A DNA stretch of 64,000 nucleotides, taken from positions 1,692,731 to 1,756,730 of the forward strand of contig WBVU01000005.1 of the NCBI GenBank assembly GCA_009192285.1. The letters run 5' to 3'. Below the pieces are notes generated by a model. The model was not told the origin of the DNA. It worked only from the letters and a program-made list of their open reading frames with translations, and did no database searches. The position numbers and the translations under genes were made by a program. The DNA is from Morchella semilibera. Taxonomy: Eukaryota; Ascomycota; Pezizomycetes; Pezizales; Morchellaceae. Positions 25,039 to 34,826 of this stretch are shown here, in pieces. Every line of letters starts with the position of its first letter. Within the stretch, counting starts at the first letter, position 1.

Positions 25039-26934
25039 GTGCTGGTTGGAAGAAGGGAAGGGGATGTATACCTGGGTTTATTTATAGGAGAACTTGGGAC
25101 TGGTTCTTGCGAATATGACCTCTTGCAGTGTAGCCAAAGGATTCGGGGTGCAAGTTATACAGTATAGCATTTCTTAGATAGGGCCGCTCAGCACAAACTC
25201 CATTGACAATTCTGCAATATTGCGTATCGCAAAGCTATTAAAGTTGTGTTCTGACGGACTTTGGGGCGATATCAAGGTTGTGCCCCTAAATCGCTAGGTG
25301 GATTCTTGGGGAGCGGTGATTGAAATGAGAAAGAAGGAAGGAATGTCCCTCTATATAGCACACTTTAAGAAAGATAAGTATCTGTAAAATAAAGGGTATA
25401 ACTGGCCATGGCCAAACTACACAACACAATAACCACAACTAATAAAGTTGTCCATTGAACGTTAAAAAGTAAGTAGATTGCCCAAGGAAAAAGCTACTGT
25501 AGCATGTAGCCTACTTAGGAGAGACAAAAGACTTACTGCAGTGGACCCGAAGCTATGCTGGGCACTTCTTTGCCCTCATCAGGGGGCGGGGACCTCGAGA
25601 ATTAAAAAACCACCAGAGAGGAACCGAAGGCTATGCGGTATGCACATGTATTTATAGTGGTATGGCCGATCAGAAGGCTACGCTATAATATCTGACCAGT
25701 CTGCTGGGGGGTAGTGGATTAAAATTATCCGGCCTTGACTCTAGTATGGAAGCTTCGCGCAGTTAGATACATGTAGTTGTTCCTGACATTAGCAGAACTA
25801 GGAGTTCGGCTGTAGAGCTTGTGATTCCAGCCTTTTATATGCTTGGGGATAGTAGTTATAGTTAATGGTTCGATGGACACTTTTTTCCTTTTACCCCTAG
25901 GGGAAGAGGAGGGAGATATGGAGGGATATGGAGGGATATGGAGGGATATGGGTTGATATGGGTTGGTGTGGGGGGACATGGTGCTGGGGAACGGTTGGGT
26001 CAGGGTTAGATGCGGGGCTGTCTTTTAGAAATGTGCGGCACGGAATGTGAGGGAGACCGAGAAGCTTGATTTCTGCACAGAGTCCACCATCGATGATCCC
26101 GGCTGCTTCAAGCTCCCGAGCACAATAATCTCCCCTCCTAGTGCATCCCAATTTATCACTCAAAACTCTCAGTCGAGCACTGAACTCATAACATTGTTAG
26201 GGGGAACCATGCTAAACTAGTAGCCATCTGGGTGTAAGTTTGCGGTAAGCGCAAGGGATTTTTTAGAGCGACGATCGATCGTCGGGCCGGTGCCACTCGC
26301 ATATTGCCGGAGCAGTAAAGGCAGGGTGCAGTTTATCGAGAAAGCAGCCAGTCTGGTCATAGTCTGCGAGGAAATGCACCTTGCGGATACCCTGCTCCGA
26401 CGTGCTAATATAATTTTTGCTATGGTGAATAGTGTTTGTGTCCGTAGACGTGGGGGAATATAGTGTGCACGGCGGTAGTGTTGAGATGTGGTGGTGTTGT
26501 CAAAGGTTGGTCCTTTAGACACTCCATCACAAGTCATCACTCGTCTAGCGCACACCCTTCGATCACACTCCATCACTCGCATCATCAGAACAAATTTTAT
26601 CAACGCTCTACCACCAGCCAAGCCGATAGAGCTATTGTATTATCAAACCTCATCGTACCATATTCTTTGCTTTTGAATATCGAGATAGAGAGAGATGTGT
26701 GTGAGAGAGAGAGAGAGAGAGTTACAGAGATCTACAGCGTCATTATTCCAAACAGTTAAACAATTATAAAAAAAAAAAAAAGCTACCACCGCTCCACAGT
26801 AAGAAGGGAGAAGAGCCAAAAGTGCAGTAATGACCCTCCTCCCTTACTCCCTTGTTTTCCTATTCTTTTTTTTCCCCTTTCCCCTTTTTTATTTAATACG
26901 TCACACCAATATCTGTTGTGAATAGACCCTAGGA
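25039..26934. other. intergenic DNA between HIS3 and the secreted-protein gene
   Basis: Convergent 3' flanks. No gene recognised; an open frame at 26217-26621 (-) has no family resemblance. Contains a 10-bp minisatellite (25913-25972), a GA dinucleotide run at about 26686-26721, and an A15 run near 26768. Confidence 0.6.
25913..25972. repeat. 10-bp minisatellite (AGGGATATGG)n
   Basis: About six head-to-tail decamers; the first four are AGGGATATGG-like and the last two have diverged (GTTGATATGG, GTTGGTGTGG). It lies in non-coding DNA with no visible function. Confidence 0.75.
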
Positions 26935-27551
26935 TCATTCTTCTTCTAGAGGCGGTAGAGTGGGGATGGTGATAAGATTGGCACACTCGTTGAGGGTGAT
27001 GAGGGTCTCAACGCAGTAAGCCGAGCTCTCGCCCATACACCCGAGGGTCATGTTGAGCCATTCAGGGCCGCATGTTTCAACAGTGATTCTGCGGATTAAC
27101 TTAAATTAGCTGGAGACGGACAGAGAGGACGGGAGGCAAGGTGGGATGAGATAAGGGGGGACAAACCTGTGCTGGAGGCACCATTCAAAGGCCCACCGCT
27201 CTTCTGTGCACAGACTCATATAGTTCCCTGCGCAGCCCTGGATATCCGCAAGCTCACCGGGGCAAACCGCACGATTCTACATTATCTGTATGTCAGTATG
27301 TGTTTGTCACTGGTGTGCTGCAGGAGCGAATGAGGGAGGTGGGGAAGAGAGGGACTAACACCCGGCGAGGCAACCAGGGCCAGATTCTGCCCGATAATTC
27401 CGGAGGTCTGACTGGCGATAAAGACATAGTTACCCCAGTCAGGGGCCTGGCGCTCGGAAAGTCCAACTTCCTGGGAGGCAATCGGCTTGGAGCCAACGAG
27501 GGAGAAGCAAACAACCAGCAAGGTCAGGGCTAGAGAAATAAAGTTCACCAT
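26935..27551 (-). CDS. small secreted protein with eight mature cysteines
   Basis: Three exons (27551-27360, 27276-27167, 27088-26935) give 151 aa. Residues 1-21 form a typical signal peptide (hydrophobic core SLALTLLVVCFSLVG, then SK-P). The mature part holds exactly eight cysteines: 69, 79, 87, 97, 107, 118, 126 and 136. The spacing falls into two similar four-cysteine halves, each with GC at its second cysteine and an acidic residue near the last. Exon 2 encodes the first half and exon 3 the second. There is no CC doublet, so it is not a hydrophobin, and the spacing does not fit CFEM. One NMT sequon occurs in the second half. I do not recognise the family; an extracellular or cell-wall role is inferred. 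Confidence 0.75.
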
Positions 27552-30261
27552 ACTTACTGCTAAGGGAGTTGGCTTTTTGGTTGCAGTGTTGTTTGGGGAG
27601 GGAGGTGGGGTAAGGAGATTAGACTGGTGGAGTATAAGGAGTTCTTATAGAGGAAAGTTGGGTCTAGGTGGAAGGTGCCAACGTGAGATGTACCTACCGT
27701 ACCCTCTAATGGTTGGGTGGTGATGTGGGGTGTTATAGGGAAACATTGGACCGATAGGACTGGCGTGGCGTTGAATCCGAGCAGGAGGTACGATTGTTGT
27801 AGTAGTGGATTATATGGGGGATAAAGGCTGTCAACAAGAGCTAGATGGAGATCTATATCACAAGGACAAATTACAAGGCACATAATTAGAATCAGACAAA
27901 ACAAATATAGCGCGAAACAAAATGTAGTACGATCTTCTCTAGAGTAGTTGAGATTATGTGGTTTGGTTGTTGCAATATTGGTTGACCGGCCTTTTGAAAA
28001 CTTACATCTTCTTTCAGGGGTTCTTAGTATTGTCCCTACACAATACTAAGAGGAAAAGCGTGACTGACCGGACTGCTACATAAAGCCTCGACTAGCGAAC
28101 TTTCAAAGGAAAAGATTATGTATAGCTACCCCTCGTTATAAGAAACCTCGCTGTGTGAAAAAACCTCACTGTAAAAAAAAACGCTTAGGGTACACACTAT
28201 AGTAAGGGCTCTGCACTAAAATCCTACCCGCTATAAGATAAGGAACGGAAGTTGGCCCACCCTAGCATTTCTTATAGAAAGGTTTAACAGTAGGAAGTTT
28301 ATCTAGGGTCATTAACGAAAGAATTCGATCCTTCGTACTATTGTATAAATAACTTCGCCGTCGTCAGTGTTTTTTTTTCTCGAATTTCTAATCCATTGTA
28401 GAGGTTTAATGCCAGCTCCTCAATTGAAGATTTTGGACAAGCTTTCTTGCCGCGCCGGGAGATTTCTGAATAGAATCTTCTAAAACCGGGGGTTGGAAAG
28501 TCAGCCTATCATATACCTAGAGTAGGTGCGGGTGGGCCCAGGTACATGCGTTGTGCATAAATACCTACTAAGTACATGTATCGTAACAACCACTAGTCGA
28601 ACTCACCCTATGGGTGTAGCTTCCTAGTTTTTATTGGAGTCCATAGGGGGTATATTCCTTTTGGCTATAAAGGAGTGGTTTGAAGCCTTTTCCCCTGGCG
28701 GGGGTCAATAATAAATGTATATACAATATACATATAGTTATGTATGTATCCCAATTATCCTGGGTGCATTAACAAAACCTATATATATAAGAGCGCATAT
28801 AAGATGTAATAATAATATAAGGATCGCCCGATGATAGAAAGACGTAGCCTGGGATAGAAAACAATAGAGAAATTTTTCGTTCTGCTGCCCATACCGGAAT
28901 ATCAAGCTTTATATACATACATGTAATTAAGCTTACATGTAGCTAGAAAAACAATGAGCGACCAGACCTCCTATATCCCCCAGTCAACCCAAAGCTATTT
29001 TTTTTTTTTTAATCATTTGAATTTTAGTTTACGGGTACAAAATCATCGCATAAAGTTAAAAACTATGGCGTAAAAAAACCCCAAGTCAACCCAAAGCTAC
29101 ATACATGTAGTAGTATATCAGCCGATAGTGGGCAACTTTTTAGCCGTGAGGGGCGATGTTCGCTTTGGGTGCGAAAGTCGGTAGGAAGTATACACACATA
29201 CCTACATCATCTGTGGAGTATCATGATGACAGTGTCAATACATGTAAATACTACTTGGGAAACAACTCATCAATATAAGTAGCAGCCACGCGTCGCCGTA
29301 GCTGATGAGGAAACATGTAATTATTATTAGATTTCTTGTGAGCCTATGGGAGGTGCATTTCAAGTTTTGTTTTTTTACTGAGATGCGCGTAGACAAGGCC
29401 CAAACATGTGTCAAAATTCCCGGACAATAACTTGGCCCGAATCCCGAGATACTTGTGTTCAGTGCTGTAAATCATTGAATCCGTAGGTACCGAAAAGATT
29501 CGGGATCCGGAGGCCTACAGTGCGAGTTACATGTAGTTAGAGAACTAATTCGGTATTGGTTGGACTCGACTTTTCTCGATCATGCAGTTCTAGAGAACGC
29601 GTGGCTTGGTGAAACACTCGGAGGGTCTTCCGCAGGAGACTTTTCATGCATCAGTCTTTTTCCTCAACAACCACCCAGCGAATCGCAGATATAATAGAAT
29701 AGACTGAGGTGAGAAAATGTGTGTTAACAATAATAGTACGATTCCCCCCTTATCCCTATGGGACCCTACGCCCCCAGCCCCCTCCCCAAGCCTGCGCCAC
29801 TCTCGGCGTGTAAGCTCATGGGTTTTTTTCCCCCATACCCCAGCAGCAACTCTACCGCACAGCCACTTTTTTATCTTTAATTTCCCGCGGAAACTTGCCT
29901 CCAAATGACAGAACTCTACTACTGCTGCTAGTACTGTTCTTCTGCACCAAGATAGCCTTGACCCTGGTCGAAGAAGGCTGGTAATTTGGCCTCGTTTGCT
30001 GTTTGTCTGGTGCGTGTGTGTGTGTCTCTGTTCCCTTTATCTGCTTTATCTTCTTTATCGTTCCCTCCTCCTTCTCTTTCTTTTCTTCCCTTCTTCTGTA
30101 CTGTTACTTCTCTCTGTTTCCCGTCTTGGTATTTTTCAGCCTCAATTCGTTCCTGAAGGGCTGAACTCACTAGGGTCCCCATTATTTATCTGCACCACCC
30201 CCCCCCCCCTTTATTCGCGTATACAGTTGTTATCGAGAAAATCATTTTTTTTCTCCCCATC
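27552..30261. other. AT-rich divergent intergenic region
   Basis: Lies between the divergent secreted-protein and glycosyltransferase genes. No gene recognised. It has a cluster of TACATGTA sites (about 28575-29535), an 18-20 bp direct repeat (28978 and 29082), and a stretch at 28130-28190 with repeated CCTCGCTGT/CCTCACTGT blocks that might be a degraded transposon end. A C/T-rich tract precedes the glycosyltransferase start. Confidence 0.55.
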
Positions 30262-31500
30262 ATGAGGAAGGGTGTTATTGCTTTTTTGATCGTGAACCTG
30301 ATAGTTATCGGGTTCCTGGTGAATGCCGTCTTCACCTTGATAACATTGCTGTTCGAGGACTGCTCAGCAGACGCCATCCACTCCTCAGAAATTCCAGCCC
30401 CAAATTCCATCCTCATCGACCAGCGGCCACAACTTATCCCAAAAATCATCCATCAGACATGGCAGAACGAGACAATTCCAGAGAGATGGCAAGCTGCACA
30501 GCAGTCATGTGTCGACCTTCACAGCGACTACGAATACAAGGTTAGTTTGTGTTTTTCTTTTCGGGGAAAAGAAGAGATGGTCATTGAAGAAAAGAATGGG
30601 AAGAATAGAGGTTGTGGGATATGCTTTGGAAACTCGGTTGGTTAACATAAAGTATAGCTGTGGACGGACGCAAAATCACGAGAGTTCATCGCGACTGAGT
30701 ACCCCTGGTTCCTGGAAACCTTCGACAACTACCCGTACCCCATCATGCGTGCAGACTCTATTCGCTACTTTATCCTCGCCCATTACGGTGGTATCTATGT
30801 TGATTTGGACGATGTAAGTTCCCGGGGTAGCAATGAAAAAGCTGTTTCTTAACCCGCCTTCTGACATGTCTCGGGTGCGTTTTCAGGGTTGCAACCGCCG
30901 CTTGGACCCTCTACTTTCATACAATGCTTGGGTGCGAAGAACCATCCCAACTGGTATTTCAAACGATGCGATGGGATCTGTGCCGCAGCACCCCTTCTTT
31001 CTGCGGGTTATTGAGAGTCTGCAACTATACAACCGGAATTGGCGTGTTCCTTACATTACCGTCATGTACGGAACCGGGCCGTTGTTCCTTAGCGTGATTT
31101 GGAAGGAATACATCCGGTGGGGGACAACTGAGGAGGGCCGAGTGAGAGTTCTTATGCCCGATGAGTGAGTTCCAACTGCCGCCCGATCTTGGTGCAGTTA
31201 TACTAATGTTGTCCAAGGTACAACAAAAACTCGTGGAGTTTCTTTGCCGTGTACAAAGGCTCGTCTTGGCATGCAGGTGACGCAAAGGCCATCTTCTGGA
31301 TGGGCCAGCATTGGCTCTTGATCACCTTTGCTGGGTTTGCGTTGGCGGGCTGCCTTTACGGAACTGGCTACATGATTTATAGAAGACTTCACCTCAAAAA
31401 CACAAATTATAACGAGAAACCCGCCTCGTCATGGTTCCCATGGAGACGAAACACCCCAACCGGCGCTGGATTCAAACGTCTCTCACAACACGAAGTTTGA
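30262..31500 (+). CDS. glycosyltransferase family 32, MIPC synthase catalytic subunit type
   Basis: Likely a Golgi enzyme that transfers mannose to inositol phosphorylceramide (Sur1/Csh1 group). Exons 30262-30540, 30658-30813, 30887-31164, 31218-31500 give 331 aa. A type II signal anchor spans about residues 5-30. GT32 landmarks follow: IPKIIHQTW (residues 59-67), RADSIRYFILAHYGG and the metal-binding DXD motif DLDD at 142-145, right before intron 2. HPFFLRVIES and the YGTGPLFLSVIW segment favour the Sur1/Csh1 group over Och1. A second hydrophobic segment at about 270-292, present in this subgroup, is followed by a basic cytosolic tail. The start ATG is preceded by a pyrimidine-rich leader. 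Confidence 0.9.
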
Positions 31501-32490
31501 TGACCTTGAAGGGCCTAACAACCTAATGACTTTTGTTCTGCTGTAAAAATTCCCCTTTAGTGACTATACATTTTATAGTTGTTGGTATTAGTATTGCAAA
31601 GTTGGGCGGCGCAATATTTGATTTCCTTTCTTTCTTTTTCCCTTTTTGATTGTTGGTCTATGAGGATCGAATTAAAAAAAAAACATGGGGACATTTTGGA
31701 GTTCCCCCCCCCCCCCCTTTTTTTTTAAAAAAAAAAGAGAAAACATGGGCCATCATTAACTTGTCGATCAGGCATGGCTGTTTTTTTTTTTCTTTTTTTT
31801 TCTTTTCTTTACTTGATATGCTGGTGGTGGATCCTTCTGTCTTGTGAGGGATGACTTTTAATCGTTAACTTCATTTGGTCTGCGAAAAAAGCATTAGCTG
31901 CTTAGCTTTTTTTTTTTTTTTTGATAAAAGGGTGGTTTGTATGTTTAATCTTTTCCTCTTTAGCTTAGATATCTTTACTATCTTTAACTGTTGAAATTCC
32001 TGTATATATAGGATGAACCACCATATGTGGAGGATGCAAATATCCAGAAATATTTATTAAATTGCTAAAACAAAAAGCGAGCGTCCGTCCATGTGAATGG
32101 CTCCGTGTTGGATGGAATTCGGGTTGTCGGGACTCAGGCACTTGATCTATTGGAGAGATTTGGGCCATTATCCTGGACCTTTCTACCCTGCATCGGGGTA
32201 TGTACCTACTATGTAATACTCTACTACTGCACAACTATTAAACCCTTGATCGCTGATTGGCTTTCCAACCACCAGAAACATGATGATTCTCCGGAAGTAT
32301 ATGCAGGACCTTAGTGGTATGCGCAGAGTAACTACACTACTACATACTTACTATCTAGGGTACATATGTAGTGTGCCGTACATCATCTACCCGGCCTACG
32401 GAAATAACCTCGGCCAACCCCCATGCCACTCCACTCCGTGAAGGGCTGGCCCATATCTCTCTCTTTCCGTCCCCCACCCCCGCCCTGGCC
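31501..32490. other. convergent intergenic DNA
   Basis: 3' flanks of the glycosyltransferase and the small membrane-protein gene. No gene recognised. Contains a C14 run (31704-31717) followed by T and A runs, and further T-rich tracts to about 31922. Confidence 0.6.
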
Positions 32491-33141
32491 CTAGGAGGAT
32501 GGCGAGGAAGAAGAAGAAGACCCCTTCCTCGCCCGGCTCTCGAGCACCTCCAGCTCCGCAAGCTCATCCATCATCTGGCGCTCGTGTGCGGCCTCTAACT
32601 GCTCGCGCCGCTCGTGCCGCACCATGTTCTCGTAGATGCGTAATCGTCTTTCCGCACCCGCATAAGTAAGCCCCACTACACTATACAAGGGAGTTTTTTT
32701 CTTTTTCTTTCTTTTTTTGGAGGGAAGGGGGGAGGGGGAAGAAGGGGAAGGGACAGGGTAGCTCAATACCGATCCGCTTCCACCATGCTGCCGATCGTGG
32801 TGGGGCACATCCACAGGTAGACCTTGAACTGGGGCGTCAGGCCACGGAACAGCGGCGACGTGAAGTACGCGATTACGCCGGCGACGATGGAGAATGCGCC
32901 CCACTGCGGCTGTGCTTCAGTAGAGTGGTCGTGGTTGTGGGGGCGGTGGTGGTGGTGGTAGTGGTAATAGTTGTAGGAGGTGTGACACTCACTCTGGCGG
33001 CGCCGTTGACGGCGCCCTTGGCCGCCTCCATGGCGGCGATGTCGGCTTCGCCTGGGGTGGGTGTTAGTGCGTGTATGTATGTGTAAACTGAGAGGGGGGG
33101 GGGGGGGGACCTGTTCTTCTTCCGCTGGTGGGGTTTGGCAT
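32491..33141 (-). CDS. small conserved fungal membrane protein
   Basis: Four exons (33141-33111, 33051-32993, 32909-32770, 32647-32491) sum to 387 nt, 128 aa. After a short polar start with GEADIAAMEAAKGA (about residues 11-24), a hydrophobic segment at about 32-50 (WGAFSIVAGVIAYFTSPLF) precedes FKVYLWMCPTTIGSMVEADRR, then a long charged helix and an acidic, Ser-rich C-terminus. I recall this layout from small fungal proteins without a firm name; one membrane span, perhaps mitochondrial, is inferred. Exon 1 is only 31 nt and its donor begins a C-rich run (15 C on the minus strand), so that join is less sure. If wrong, ATG within exon 2 (MEAAKGA) is an alternative start. The acceptor of exon 3 could also lie 6 nt further in. 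Confidence 0.65.
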
Positions 33142-33625
33142 GGTGGTTTGGTTGTGAGGATTTTGGTTGTGAGGATTTTGGTTGTGATATGGTGGTGGTG
33201 GATTTGGTTATGGCGATGCGGCGGTTGGATGGGTGCTCAGAGCCTCAGGGGCGCTAGGTTGACCCCCGGCTTTTGACAGGTGATAATACAAGATTAGGCG
33301 GTGCCTTATGGGGATTTGTGGCCGGGGAGAGGGGTCCGGAGGTCTTTTAATTCAGACATGATGAGTCGTTCTTAATACATACTTTATGAGAACTTCCTTT
33401 ATATGTAGACTATTGCTACTTTAGGACTGAAATATATATTGTAGAGATCCGCTAATTCGCGGCCCGAAACTTAAAACCCAACCGTCAATGATCATTCAGC
33501 CCTTAAAACGCCCCCCCCCCCCAAACCAACAAAATAGGGTAACCCTCTCATTGCCAGTCCGCACAACCTCAAACTCAAATTAACAACCAAATCAACACCA
33601 TATACAAAAATAAATAAATAATAAA
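33142..33625. promoter_or_regulatory. divergent promoter region between the small membrane protein and RMP1
   Basis: A 484-bp head-to-head gap. It includes a 16-bp tandem repeat (TTTTGGTTGTGAGGA units, about 33151-33188), a C10 run at about 33511, and an A/T-rich stretch immediately before the RMP1 ATG. No canonical site stands out. Confidence 0.5.
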
Positions 33626-34592
33626 ATGGCAACCTCCTCGCCCCCCTCATCCTCCTCCGCAATTATGACCCCACGTCCACTCTCCGACCTCCAACCCGAC
33701 TCCGACCTCCTCCACCTCCTCTTCCACCGCAACAAGAACCAGCACCGCTCCGCTAAATGGTGGAAATGGTTCGGTATGCTCCGGCGCAACATCCGCAAGC
33801 TCCTTCGCCCGGAGGAGGGTGAGGCCGAGGCCGAGAATATCGGCAAGCGCGTGGAGTATATGCGCCGCGTGCTGGTCCCGAGCTGTTATTCGTAAGTGTG
33901 TCTGTTGGCTTTATGATGGAGAATGGGTGGGAGGGGAGGTGAGGACTGACGGTGCGTGTGCGTGTGGGAGATACAGGGCGTTTACGAGTGTGATTGCGGA
34001 TACGCAGTTTGCGCCGCTGGGGCTGGCGCTGCTGGGCGTGCTGGCGAGGGTGCATGCGATTGTGGGACCGGAGGCTCCAGTGCCAGAGGCGAAGAAGGTG
34101 GAGGCGAAGGGGAAAGAGGTTATCGAGGTCGTAGTTAGGGACACTGCGAGCCACCGGAAGAAGGGGGCTATCATGGAGCTAGACAACGACGGGGAGGACT
34201 TTGGGGAGGCCATTGTGCGAAGAGAGGAACTGGCCGGGGAGGAGGGGGAGGAGGGAATCGTGGTAGAGAAACAGGCAACAGTAGGGGAGGGAGTAAGTGA
34301 GCATGAGGCACCGGCAATACCGCGCCCATCTGCAAAACATATCGATGTGGTAGCCGCTGCCATAAAGGATCCGAGGCGGGACGAGAAGAATGCAAAGAAG
34401 AAGAAGAAAGCGGCAAAGCTGGCAGCATCTTCTTCACGGGTACCTTCCCCACCGCCGCCGCCGCCGCCGCCAACGGGTGAGGAGAGACAGAAGAAGGCCA
34501 AAAGGAAAGCCGGCGAGAAGGAAGGGGCTAAGAAAAAGAAGAAGCGAAAGAAGGCAGATGAGATCGACGATTTGTTTGCAGGATTGCTATAA
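33626..34592 (+). CDS. RMP1: RNase MRP protein component Rmp1
   Basis: Rmp1 is the protein specific to RNase MRP (absent from RNase P), acting in the nucleolus in rRNA processing. Exons 33626-33891 and 33977-34592 give 293 aa. The conserved RNA-binding N-terminus is clear: LLHLLFHRNKNQHRSAKWWKW (about residues 28-48), a helical YMRRVLVPSCYSAFTSVIAD joined across the intron, then FAPLGLALLGVLARVHAI. The C-terminal half is low complexity: an acidic stretch, an eight-proline run, and several Lys-rich blocks resembling nucleolar signals. It ends with DEIDDLFAGL. The protein is longer than yeast Rmp1 (201 aa) because of this tail. Convergent with GPI7. Confidence 0.88.
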
Positions 34593-34826
34593 TAGCGATA
34601 GGTATTTAGGCATTCATATCTAATTTCTAGTTTTAAGTCTGACTATATCTTACGCGGTACTGGTATCATTGGCCTTTTAGATATTGACTACAGTATGTTG
34701 TGTGGATATATCGAATGATTGAATCTATCTTAAACTAAACACTAAAAACAGGGGCTTAAATGGCAAATTCGTTTACTCTCTATGTGAGCCTAGCCTGTAG
34801 CACAATAAGGTATTATACACATCAAA

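Noticed and set aside
26217-26621. 134-codon open frame (-)
   Set aside because: No family resemblance and no codon bias; lies between convergent genes.
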